From contig JACQPS010000008.1 of NCBI GenBank assembly GCA_016207445.1, forward strand, positions 1 to 7,191: a DNA stretch of 7,191 nucleotides, given 5' to 3'. This stretch comes from Gemmatimonadota bacterium (GTDB lineage Bacteria > Gemmatimonadota > Gemmatimonadetes > Longimicrobiales > RSA9). Shown in pieces: positions 1-5,594 of the stretch. Each line of letters opens with the position of its first letter. Position 1 is the first letter of the stretch. Both the position numbers and the translations under genes were made by a program. The notes beneath the pieces are model-generated. The model saw only the letters and a list, made by a program, of their open reading frames with translations, was not told the origin of the DNA and ran no database searches.

Positions 1-1748
1 CCATACGGCACCGCCACCTCGATCTCGAAACGGACATGCGGCCCCATGGAATCGGGCGGCTCCTCCTTCAGCAACGTGGGGACGCCGCTCACCTCGACCT
101 TCGCGATGGGCGAGGCGTCGTAGGCCAGCCCCTCCAGCACGATCACCGAATCGGTCACGACCGGGGCCGGCGGGCCGGTCGGCACCGGCGGCGGCGGCTC
201 CGCAGCCGCCTTCTCGACGGCGCCGATGGCGCGCTGCGTCTCGATCGGCGGCTTCACGACGATGATCAGGGGCGCGTCCGTATCGGGCGGCGCCAGCTCG
301 CTCGGGTCGACGCGGACGACCTCGATCTCGGCCCGCGTGATGTTGCCGGCGCTGTCCGTGGTCAGCACCACGATCGGGTTCCGGCCCATGGCGAGCTGGA
401 TCGAGGCCTCGAACGCGCTCGCCGGCCCCGGCGTCTGCGCCTGCTTCAGCTCGTCGTCCGTCGCCGCACGCACCGCTGCCGGCACGCCGTTGACGATGGC
501 CGTCGATACGCCGCTCGCGTCCAGCGCGACGCCCGTGACGAGGGCCGCGCCTTCGACCGCCAGACGGCGGCCGTCCTCGTGCGGCGCCGGCGTCAGGAAC
601 GTGACGACGGGGCCCACCCGGTCCGGCGGCAGGCGGCGGATGATGAGCGGCAACGTCGAGACGTTGCGATCGCTGTCCCGCACCTGAATCACGAGCCGGT
701 TGTCGCCCTCGACGACGTTGAGCTGGGTGCGATAGAGGTTGGCCTCGGCGGGCAATCCCGCATCGCGCAGCCGCGCTTCCGCGCCACGCGCGGGTATCGA
801 CAGCAGGCGCTCCCCATTCACTTCGACGTTCACCATCCGGCTCTCGCGATCGTAGGCCGCGAACTCGATCGGGATCGGCTCCGGGTCGCGCCAGACGATC
901 ACGTTTTCGGCGTCCGGCAAATGCGAGAGAACGGCGATCTGAGGTGCCCCCGGCGTGAACGCCTGCGTGCCGCGCTGCACGAGCAGGGTCCGGCCCGTCC
1001 GGTTCCCGAGGGCGTCCACCGCGATGATGGGCACCACGGTCTCGGCCAGCTTGAGCGGAACCTCCAGCGCGAAGCGGACGGCCGGCGTATCCTCGTCGCT
1101 CAGCCCCGCCTCCTTCGCCTCGGCTACCGAGACCGGCGTGGTCTCGACCTGCGCGCCCGCCGCGTACACCGTGGTCACGCCGCTCGGGTCACCCACGATC
1201 GCTTCCAGAGTGACGGTCGCGGCCGCGCCCGCCGCGAACGGCAGCACGTCGCCGGTCGGAGCAGAGCGCATCGGCTTGAGCAGCACGACCTTCGGACCGA
1301 CGACGTCCGGCGCCCGCTCCCGCTGGACCGACAGCGCCACCATGGTCATGGCGCCGTCGCTCGACGTGGCCGCCACGATCACCTGGTTGGTGCCCAGCTG
1401 GAGCGGCACACGGGCGGCGAACTTGAGCGCCTGACCCTGACCGGCGAGGCGGAAGCGGCGCAGCTCGTCCGGACTGGCCGGCGCCAGCGTCGCCGGCTGC
1501 TCGCCCACCAGTACACCGCGCACGCCGCGCGGCGTCGCGATCAGCCCCTCGATCAGGATGAAATCACCCTGGATCGTGAACATCGTCTTCGCTGTGCACG
1601 AGCCGGTCCCGCCCGTGGGCAGGCACGTGAGCGTGTCGGGCGCCATGATCGCCACCGCGGGCGCACGCTGCTGCGCCCAGCCCGTCGAGGCGAGCAACGG
1701 GAGCAACGCCCCGACCGATCCCAGTCGAACGGCCATTCGCGTCGTCAT
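1..1748 (-). CDS. Secreted protein with tandem Ig-like (glucodextranase-B-like) repeats, C-terminus outside window
   Basis: The frame is open from an ATG at 1748 to the window edge (582 codons, no stop), so the protein is truncated by the window. Residues 1-25 form a signal peptide: basic start (R4, R8), hydrophobic core GALLPLLA, and cleavage expected after GWA at A25, so it is exported. The rest consists of about five related units of about 110 residues (roughly 30-143, 147-258, 267-371, 377-479, 489 onward). Each opens with a strand such as VGPVVTFLTP, continues with a D-SGV--V-VNG-like turn (ALDASGVSTAIVNG, 408-421), and ends with an F-----PL--G-N-VIV-A-D--GN strand pair (446-469). This pattern resembles bacterial Ig-like and glucodextranase domain-B-like modules, which usually serve as spacers or adhesion/binding modules. 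C42 and C51 could form a disulfide in unit 1. A Pro-rich linker (517-528) interrupts unit 5. No catalytic domain is visible; one could lie beyond the edge. There is no Shine-Dalgarno sequence; the start is chosen because it gives an intact signal peptide (M5 is an alternative). Function unknown. Confidence 0.85.
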   Translation of the reverse strand, partial: MTTRMAVRLGSVGALLPLLASTGWAQQRAPAVAIMAPDTLTCLPTGGTGSCTAKTMFTIQGDFILIEGLIATPRGVRGVLVGEQPATLAPASPDELRRFRLAGQGQALKFAARVPLQLGTNQVIVAATSSDGAMTMVALSVQRERAPDVVGPKVVLLKPMRSAPTGDVLPFAAGAAATVTLEAIVGDPSGVTTVYAAGAQVETTPVSVAEAKEAGLSDEDTPAVRFALEVPLKLAETVVPIIAVDALGNRTGRTLLVQRGTQAFTPGAPQIAVLSHLPDAENVIVWRDPEPIPIEFAAYDRESRMVNVEVNGERLLSIPARGAEARLRDAGLPAEANLYRTQLNVVEGDNRLVIQVRDSDRNVSTLPLIIRRLPPDRVGPVVTFLTPAPHEDGRRLAVEGAALVTGVALDASGVSTAIVNGVPAAVRAATDDELKQAQTPGPASAFEASIQLAMGRNPIVVLTTDSAGNITRAEIEVVRVDPSELAPPDTDAPLIIVVKPPIETQRAIGAVEKAAAEPPPPVPTGPPAPVVTDSVIVLEGLAYDASPIAKVEVSGVPTLLKEEPPDSMGPHVRFEIEVAVPY

Positions 1749-1828
1749 GAGGAGAGACTCTGTAGGAGAAGTTGGAAAGCGGAGCACCTTCGCTCCAACC
1801 GCCGTGAGGACCCTCGCGGGCAATTTGC

Positions 1829-1857
1829 TATATAGCGGGGCGGAGCGACCCTCGCAA
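1829..1857 (-). promoter_or_regulatory. Candidate sigma-70-type promoter for the secreted repeat protein
   Basis: On the minus strand, TTGCGA (1857-1852) and TATATA (1834-1829) are separated by exactly 17 bases, each matching 4 of 6 consensus positions. It lies just after the rpmA terminator and about 80 bases before the ATG at 1748, as expected for a separate unit. The -10 sits in a perfect 10-base palindrome, GCTATATAGC (1827-1836), the most AT-rich spot in the spacer. The inferred leader of about 75 nt contains a weak hairpin (GGAGC 1781-1785 with GCTCC 1792-1796, or the alternative GTTGGA 1771-1776 with TCCAAC 1794-1799). Prediction from sequence only. Confidence 0.5.
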
Positions 1858-1880
1858 GTCCCACCGCCATCAAGATGTTA

Positions 1881-1915
1881 CAAAAGAAAACGGCCGGGCC
1901 GAACGCCGGCCCGGC
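1881..1915 (-). terminator. Rho-independent terminator of the rng-rplU-rpmA unit
   Basis: Read on the minus strand, a perfect GC stem GCCGGGCC / GGCCCGGC (1915-1908 with 1900-1893) closes a 7-base loop, which can shrink to 5 bases with one more G-C pair. It is followed at once by a T-rich tract, CGTTTTCTTTTG (1891 down to 1880). It begins 22 bases after the rpmA stop codon. This is a textbook intrinsic terminator for leftward transcription. Confidence 0.9.
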
Positions 1916-1937
1916 GCGTCACACTACGTTACAAACC

Positions 1938-2195
1938 TCACGCCACCGGATAGACCGAGATCTGCTGCCGGTCGGCGCCGCGCCGCTCGAAGCGCACGAC
2001 GCCGTCGATGAGCGCGAAGAGCGTGTCATCGCGGCCGCGCCCCACGTTGCGGCCGGGATGGAACTTGGTCCCGCGCTGGCGGACCAGGATATGGCCGGCG
2101 GTCACCCGCTGCCCGCCGAAGCGCTTCACGCCCAGCCGCTGCGCGTTGGAATCGCGCCCGTTGCGCGAGGAGCCGACTCCCTTCTTGTGTGCCAT
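1938..2195 (-). CDS. rpmA: 50S ribosomal protein L27
   Basis: Complete 85-residue bacterial L27, a normal length for the family. It begins MAHKKGVGSSRNGRDSN, the diagnostic N-terminus that reaches toward the peptidyl-transferase centre of the 50S subunit and contacts tRNA ends. The rest of the fold is recognisable: AQRLGVKRFGGQRVTAGHILVRQRG (residues 18-42), then TKFHPGRNVGRGRDDTLFAL (43-62). M is directly followed by AHKK, so there is no cleavable extension of the kind seen in Firmicutes L27. It starts 10 bases after the rplU stop and has a clear AGGAG ribosome binding site. A terminator follows, so it is the last gene of the unit. obg, often found downstream of rpmA, is not here. Identification is secure. 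Confidence 0.98.
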   Translation of the reverse strand: MAHKKGVGSSRNGRDSNAQRLGVKRFGGQRVTAGHILVRQRGTKFHPGRNVGRGRDDTLFALIDGVVRFERRGADRQQISVYPVA

Positions 2196-2201
2196 CGCAG
2201 T

Positions 2202-2206
2202 CTCCT
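2202..2206 (-). promoter_or_regulatory. Shine-Dalgarno site of rpmA
   Basis: AGGAG on the minus strand lies six bases before the rpmA ATG and uses the last A of the rplU TGA stop. Ribosomes ending L21 therefore terminate on top of the L27 initiation site, which favours equal output of the two proteins. It is the only strong Shine-Dalgarno sequence at any start codon in the window. Confidence 0.75.
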
Positions 2207-2550
2207 CAACCGAGCCGGATCTCGCCGATCCGCACCTCGGTAAACTTCTGCCGGTGCCCCTGCTTGCGCCGGTAGTTCTTGCGCCGCTTCCGCTTGAAGA
2301 CGACGATCTTTCTGTCCTTGCCGTGCGCCACGACCTCGCCCGTGACCGTCGCGCCCTCGACTGTGGGCACGCCCACCTGTACAGCGGTGTCCGTCGCGGC
2401 CACCAGTACCTCGGCGAACGTCACCGTCTCGCCGACGGCGCTGGCCAGCGCGGGCACGCGCACGGTGTGGCCGGGCTCGGCGCGGAACTGCTTGCCGCCG
2501 GCCCGGAAGATCGCGTAGCGGGCTGTTTTCGTGGAAGTCTTGTTCGCCAT
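2206..2550 (-). CDS. rplU: 50S ribosomal protein L21
   Basis: Complete 114-residue bacterial L21, which binds 23S rRNA in the large subunit. The conserved opening YAIFRAGGKQFRAEPGHTV is at residues 12-30, and the basic RNA-binding stretch VVFKRKRRKNYRRKQGHRQ (83-101) is followed by the typical FTEVRIGEI ending. Eleven residues (MANKTSTKTAR) precede the point where shorter homologues such as the E. coli protein start. No start codon lies closer to YAIF, so the extension appears real. AGGCGG at 2560-2555 is a weak, closely spaced ribosome binding site. It lies 74 bases after rng and 10 before rpmA; rplU-rpmA is one of the most conserved bacterial gene pairs. Confidence 0.97.
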   Translation of the reverse strand: MANKTSTKTARYAIFRAGGKQFRAEPGHTVRVPALASAVGETVTFAEVLVAATDTAVQVGVPTVEGATVTGEVVAHGKDRKIVVFKRKRRKNYRRKQGHRQKFTEVRIGEIRLG

Positions 2551-2584
2551 CGTGCCGCCTGGATAGACTCACGCCACAGACGGG

Positions 2585-2614
2585 TAATTTCGCCAGCTTT
2601 CCGGGCCACGTCAA
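2585..2614 (-). promoter_or_regulatory. Possible internal promoter for rplU-rpmA
   Basis: In the 74-base gap between rng and rplU the minus strand reads TTGACG (2614-2609), 18 bases, then AAATTA (2590-2585). The -35 is 5 of 6 to consensus; the -10 is poor. A ribosomal pair needed in large amounts would benefit from a promoter separate from rng. This is a weak call, as the -10 could be a chance AT-rich patch. Confidence 0.35.
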
Positions 2615-2624
2615 GCCACCATTG

Positions 2625-4154
2625 TCACCCCAGCGCGTACTTGCCCGTGACGTCCGTGTGCGCGGGGCCGGCGAGCAGGCGGAACTCATCCTGGCGCATG
2701 AGCGGGTCATCGCGCAGATCGAGCTCGAGCCGGTACTCCTTCTCCAGCCGACGGAGGAAGTTCGGCTCTTCCTCGAGGATGTGCAGCGCGACCTGCGGGT
2801 GGACGCGGATCGTGAGACGCTTCTCCGCCCCTTCGGCGGCCACGCGCCGCACGGCGCGCTCGATCCGTCGCACCACGGTCTCGGGCTTGAACACGCGACC
2901 CGATCCACCGCAGACGGCGCAGCTCTCGGTGAAGGAGTGGAAGAGGGAGGGTCGGACACGCTGGCGGGTCATCTCGACGAGGCCGAGCTCGGAGACCTGG
3001 AACGCGCGCGTGCGGGCGCGGTCGCGGTTCAGGTAGGTGCGCAGTTCCTGAAGAACCCGGTCCTGGTTCGCGCGCGATTCCATATCAATGAAGTCGCACA
3101 CGATGATGCCGCCAATGTCGCGCAGCCGGAGCTGGCGTGCGACCTCGCGGGCCGCGTCCAGGTTGGTGCGCAGGATCGTCTTCTCCGGGTCTCTCTTGCC
3201 CGTGTATCGGCCCGTGTTCACGTCGATCGAGACCAGCGCTTCTGTGGGCTCGATGATGATGTAGCCGCCGGAGGGCAGGTCGACCCGCCGCTGGAACGCC
3301 TCCCGGATCGCGTCCTCGACCCCGTACTTGTCGAAGAGCGGGAGCGGATCCGTGTACAGGTGCACGCGCTGCATCAGGTCCGGGTCCACTCCCTTGAGGT
3401 ATTGCTTCACCTCGCTGTGCACTTCCTTGCTGTCGATGATGAGCGCATCGACCTTCTCGGTGAAGGCGTCGCGGATGATCCCGCTGGTCAGCTTGGCCTC
3501 GCGATGGATCAAGGCAGGCGGCTTCGCGCCCTTGGCGCGGCGCTGGATCTTCTGCCACGTCTTGACCAGCGTCTGGAGCTCGCGCTGGAAGATCTCGCGC
3601 GTGAGCTCCTCGCCCACGGTGCGGATGATCACGCCGCCGCCCTCCTCGGGGAGCAGCTCGCGGGCGAGGTCGCGCAGGCGGGAGCGCTCCTCGCGGTCCT
3701 CGATCTTGCGGCTGACGCCGATGTGCCGGGAGCCGGGCATGTACACCAGGAACCGGCCCGGGAGCGAGATCTGGGTCGTGACGCGCGGTCCCTTGGTGCC
3801 GATCGGCTCCTTCGAGACCTGCACCATCATGCGCTCGCCCTTCTGGACCAGCTCCTGGATGGGCGGGTAGCGACGGCCGCGGTCGCCCTCGTCCTCCTCG
3901 TCCTCATCCTCGTCCTCGCCCGCGCCGTCGCGGGTCACGTCCGACACGTGCAGAAAGGCCGCCTTCTCGGTGCCGATGTCGACGAAGGCGGCCTGGATAC
4001 CGGGGAGCACGGCCTCGACCTGGCCGAGATAGATGTCGCCGACGAGCCGCTGGGCGTCGGGGCGGTCGACCATGACTTCGACCAGGACGTCGTCCTCGAG
4101 AATCGCGACGCGCGTTTCTTGCGGCGCGGCGCTGATCAGGATCTCTCGTTTCAT
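2625..4154 (-). CDS. rng: Ribonuclease E/G family endoribonuclease
   Basis: Complete 509-residue single-strand endoribonuclease of the RNase E/G family, which cleaves AU-rich RNA in 5S/16S rRNA maturation and mRNA decay. Length fits RNase G; the long scaffold tail of E. coli RNase E is absent. Order: N-terminal segment, S1-like domain from about 37 (VGDIYLGQVEAVLPGIQAAF), 5'-sensor/RNase H-like region (about 130-300), then the DNase I-like catalytic core with ALVSIDVNTGRYTG (D311) and GGIIVCDFIDM (D354), matching the metal-binding aspartates of E. coli RNase E. LGLVEMTRQRVRPSL (390-404) precedes the zinc-link CAVC (C412, C415), which in the family joins subunits. Odd: an acidic run at 80-91, GEDEDEDEEDEG and neighbours, inside the S1 region. 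The ATG shares ATGA with the stop of the upstream dehydrogenase and has no Shine-Dalgarno sequence, so translational coupling is likely. It lies upstream of rplU-rpmA, a common order. Confidence 0.96.
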   Translation of the reverse strand: MKREILISAAPQETRVAILEDDVLVEVMVDRPDAQRLVGDIYLGQVEAVLPGIQAAFVDIGTEKAAFLHVSDVTRDGAGEDEDEDEEDEGDRGRRYPPIQELVQKGERMMVQVSKEPIGTKGPRVTTQISLPGRFLVYMPGSRHIGVSRKIEDREERSRLRDLARELLPEEGGGVIIRTVGEELTREIFQRELQTLVKTWQKIQRRAKGAKPPALIHREAKLTSGIIRDAFTEKVDALIIDSKEVHSEVKQYLKGVDPDLMQRVHLYTDPLPLFDKYGVEDAIREAFQRRVDLPSGGYIIIEPTEALVSIDVNTGRYTGKRDPEKTILRTNLDAAREVARQLRLRDIGGIIVCDFIDMESRANQDRVLQELRTYLNRDRARTRAFQVSELGLVEMTRQRVRPSLFHSFTESCAVCGGSGRVFKPETVVRRIERAVRRVAAEGAEKRLTIRVHPQVALHILEEEPNFLRRLEKEYRLELDLRDDPLMRQDEFRLLAGPAHTDVTGKYALG

Positions 4155-5407
4155 TCGGGCTGGGGCTCGGGCTCGGGCTCGATCACGGATGCGACCCCGC
4201 CCTGGTCCTTCAAGAGCTCGCGGGCAACGAGCAGCCGCTGAATCTCGCTGGTGCCCTCGCCGATTTCGCAGACCTTGGCGTCGCGCATCATGCGCTCCAC
4301 CGGGTATTCGTTGGTGTAGCCGTAGCCGCCATGGAGCTGGACGGCACGCGTGGTGACGCGCATGGCCATCTCGCTGGTGAACAGCTTGGCCATGGACGCC
4401 TCACGGGTGTACGAGCGCCCCCGCTGCCGCAGCCAGGCGGCATGATAGACCAGGTGCCGCGCGGCCTCGATCTCCGTGGCCATGTCGGCGAGAGCGAACT
4501 GGACGCCCTGGAAGTCCTTGAGCGGGCGATCGAATTGCCGTCGTCGCCCCACGAACTCCAGCGTGGCATCGAAGGCGCCCTGGGCGAGGCCGAGCGCGAG
4601 GGCGGCGATGCCGATGCGACCGGAGTCGAGCGTCTTCATGAAATTGACGAAGCCCTCTCCTTCGGCGCCCAGCCGGTTCGACTCGGGCACTTCCGCATCC
4701 TGGAGCAGCAGCTCGCGCGTGTCGGAGGCGCGCCACCCCATCTTGTCCTCCTTCTTGCCCGCGCGCACGCCGGGCGTGAACGGCTCGAGCTCGGGCGCGT
4801 GGCCGACGCCCAGCCGGTCTGCGACCTCGCGATCGCTCGTCTCCTTGGTCACGATGAAGCTGGTGATGCCGTGCGGGCCCCGCTCACGGTCCGTGACCGC
4901 GGTCACCACGAACACCTCGCCCACGCCGGCGTGCGTGATGAAGATCTTGCTGCCATTGAGGCGATAGCCGCTGTGCACGCGGACGGCGGTGGTCCGGCTG
5001 GCGGCGGAGTCGGAGCCGGCGCCCGGCTCGGTGAGGCCGAACCCGCCCAGGACCCGGCCGCGCGCCAGCAGGGGCAGAAAGCGCTGCTTCTGCGCCTCGC
5101 TGCCGAAGCTCAGGATCGGGGACGTGCCCAGAGTGGAATGCGCGCTGACCGTGATCGCGTGACTGCCGTCAACCCGTGCCAGCTCCTCGATCACCAGGAT
5201 GTAGCTGAGGTAATCCAGTCCCAGGCCGCCGTAGTGCTGGGGCACGTTCACGCCGAACAGGCCGAGCTCCCCCATCTTCTTCACGTTTTCCCAGGGGAAC
5301 CGGCCGGTCTCGTCCAGCTCGCGCGCCACCGGCGCGATCTCGCCCTCGGCGAACTCGCGCACCTGCGCGCGCAGCTGCTCGTGTGACGGCTCGAGGTATC
5401 GGTCCAT
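4151..5407 (-). CDS. Acyl-CoA dehydrogenase family flavoprotein
   Basis: Complete 418-residue FAD enzyme that oxidises an acyl-CoA thioester to the trans-2-enoyl-CoA, passing electrons to electron-transfer flavoprotein. Domains: N-terminal helical (about 5-116), beta barrel with GGFGLTEPGAGSDSA (121-135, flavin/substrate contacts) and KIFITHAG (154-161), then C-terminal helical with RRRQFDRPL (288-296), QLHGGYGYTNEYPVER (357-372) and IGEGTSEIQR (382-391). E384 is at the usual catalytic-base position; the preceding residue is G where many relatives have Y. The chain exceeds the usual length of about 380 through an apparent insertion (about 190-217, before KKEDKMGWRASDT) and an EPEPEPQPE tail. 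Chain length, branched-chain or glutaryl specificity cannot be decided, so no symbol is given. No Shine-Dalgarno is visible; the ATG is placed by the family's N-terminus (LEPSHEQLRAQVREFA). It follows the inverted hexamer array and overlaps rng by ATGA. Confidence 0.93.
   Translation of the reverse strand: MDRYLEPSHEQLRAQVREFAEGEIAPVARELDETGRFPWENVKKMGELGLFGVNVPQHYGGLGLDYLSYILVIEELARVDGSHAITVSAHSTLGTSPILSFGSEAQKQRFLPLLARGRVLGGFGLTEPGAGSDSAASRTTAVRVHSGYRLNGSKIFITHAGVGEVFVVTAVTDRERGPHGITSFIVTKETSDREVADRLGVGHAPELEPFTPGVRAGKKEDKMGWRASDTRELLLQDAEVPESNRLGAEGEGFVNFMKTLDSGRIGIAALALGLAQGAFDATLEFVGRRRQFDRPLKDFQGVQFALADMATEIEAARHLVYHAAWLRQRGRSYTREASMAKLFTSEMAMRVTTRAVQLHGGYGYTNEYPVERMMRDAKVCEIGEGTSEIQRLLVARELLKDQGGVASVIEPEPEPQPE
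4157..4180. repeat. Four tandem GGGNNN hexamers encoding the dehydrogenase tail
   Basis: On the plus strand, GGGCTG is followed by three GGGCTC units without interruption. On the coding strand they are GAGCCC/CAGCCC, translated as EPEPEPQP, the C-terminal tail beyond the normal end of the dehydrogenase fold. The array ends two bases before the rng ATG. It has the same period and GGG phase as the larger array at 5417-5501. Confidence 0.8.
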
Positions 5408-5416
5408 CGTAAACGC

Positions 5417-5501
5417 GGGATCGGGATCGGGTTCGGGTTCGGGATGGGGATAGAGTTCCGATCCCGATCCCGATCCCCATCCCGATCCCTATCCCGATGC
5501 C
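5417..5501. repeat. Inverted array of GGGNNN / NNNCCC hexamers with hairpin and G-quadruplex potential
   Basis: On the plus strand six contiguous GGGNNN units (GGGATC twice, GGGTTC twice, GGGATG, GGGATA; 5417-5452) are followed by a 7-base spacer (5453-5459) and six NNNCCC units (GATCCC three times, CATCCC, GATCCC, TATCCC; 5460-5495), then a decayed GATGCC. The halves pair unit by unit: every GGG meets a CCC, with single mismatches only at variable positions, giving a stem of about 36 bases. Each strand also carries six G3N3 repeats, which fits the usual four-run G-quadruplex pattern. In the leftward transcript the G-rich half comes first and the C-rich half ends nine bases before the dehydrogenase ATG. 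Confidence 0.9.
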
Positions 5502-5524
5502 GAAGCTACTGGCTACTAACCCAC

Positions 5525-5578
5525 AAAAACGCTGCAAGCTACCGTCCAGGCCGCGCTTCGGGAAGGGCCGAGCGCGGC
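5525..5578 (-). terminator. Hairpin after recQ, possible weak terminator
   Basis: Read on the minus strand, GCCGCGCTCGG (5578-5568) pairs with CCGAAGCGCGGC (5561-5550) in 11 pairs with one bulged A and a 6-base loop. It lies about 16 bases after the recQ stop. The nearest T-run (five T, 5529-5525) is 20 bases beyond the stem, too far for a classical intrinsic terminator. The stem could instead stabilise the recQ 3' end or aid factor-dependent termination. Confidence 0.4.
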
Positions 5579-5594
5579 GCGGGCCCGCTCTGAG

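Larger units (their letters stand above)
1749..1937. other. Intergenic spacer between rpmA and the secreted protein gene
   Basis: This 189-base non-coding spacer holds, in minus-strand order, the rpmA terminator, the candidate promoter and a leader of about 75 nt. The leader has no purine-rich ribosome binding site. The bases just before the ATG read CTCTCCTC, the complement of a Shine-Dalgarno sequence. Plus-strand frames crossing it have no supporting features. Confidence 0.6.
5408..5594. other. Spacer between recQ and the dehydrogenase gene
   Basis: The 187-base non-coding spacer contains, in minus-strand order, a GC-rich hairpin close to the recQ stop, a T-run, a short stretch with repeated AAGCTAC and GCTACT words (5503-5517, 5536-5542), and the inverted hexamer array. 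I found no convincing promoter for the dehydrogenase: a TTGCAG at 5537-5532 lacks a well-spaced -10. An open frame across the array translates to alternating Gly-Ile then Arg-Ser and is not a credible protein. Confidence 0.6.

Noticed and set aside
36..1835. 599-residue open frame on the plus strand
   Set aside because: Its translation is Arg/His/Asp-rich without any fold signature. It is the antisense shadow of the secreted repeat protein, whose frame has a signal peptide and regular internal repeats.
2551..2624. L21 leader autoregulatory RNA element upstream of rplU
   Set aside because: The gap is only 74 bases and shows no convincing stem matching known L21 leaders; only a weak promoter can be argued.
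2622..4241. 539-residue open frame on the plus strand
   Set aside because: It lies antisense to rng, which has full catalytic and zinc motifs. The translation is Leu/Ala/Asp-rich shadow sequence produced by high GC.
4331..5386. 351-residue plus-strand frame
   Set aside because: Antisense shadow of the acyl-CoA dehydrogenase with no recognisable motif.
5417..5501. CRISPR-like or IS terminal-repeat interpretation of the hexamer array
   Set aside because: Units are six bases with no spacers, and no transposase or cas gene is near, so neither a CRISPR array nor an insertion sequence end is supported.
5169..5537. 122-residue minus-strand frame starting in the recQ-dehydrogenase spacer
   Set aside because: It reads Gly-Ile repeats then Arg-Ser repeats directly from the hexamer array and continues out of frame into the dehydrogenase.
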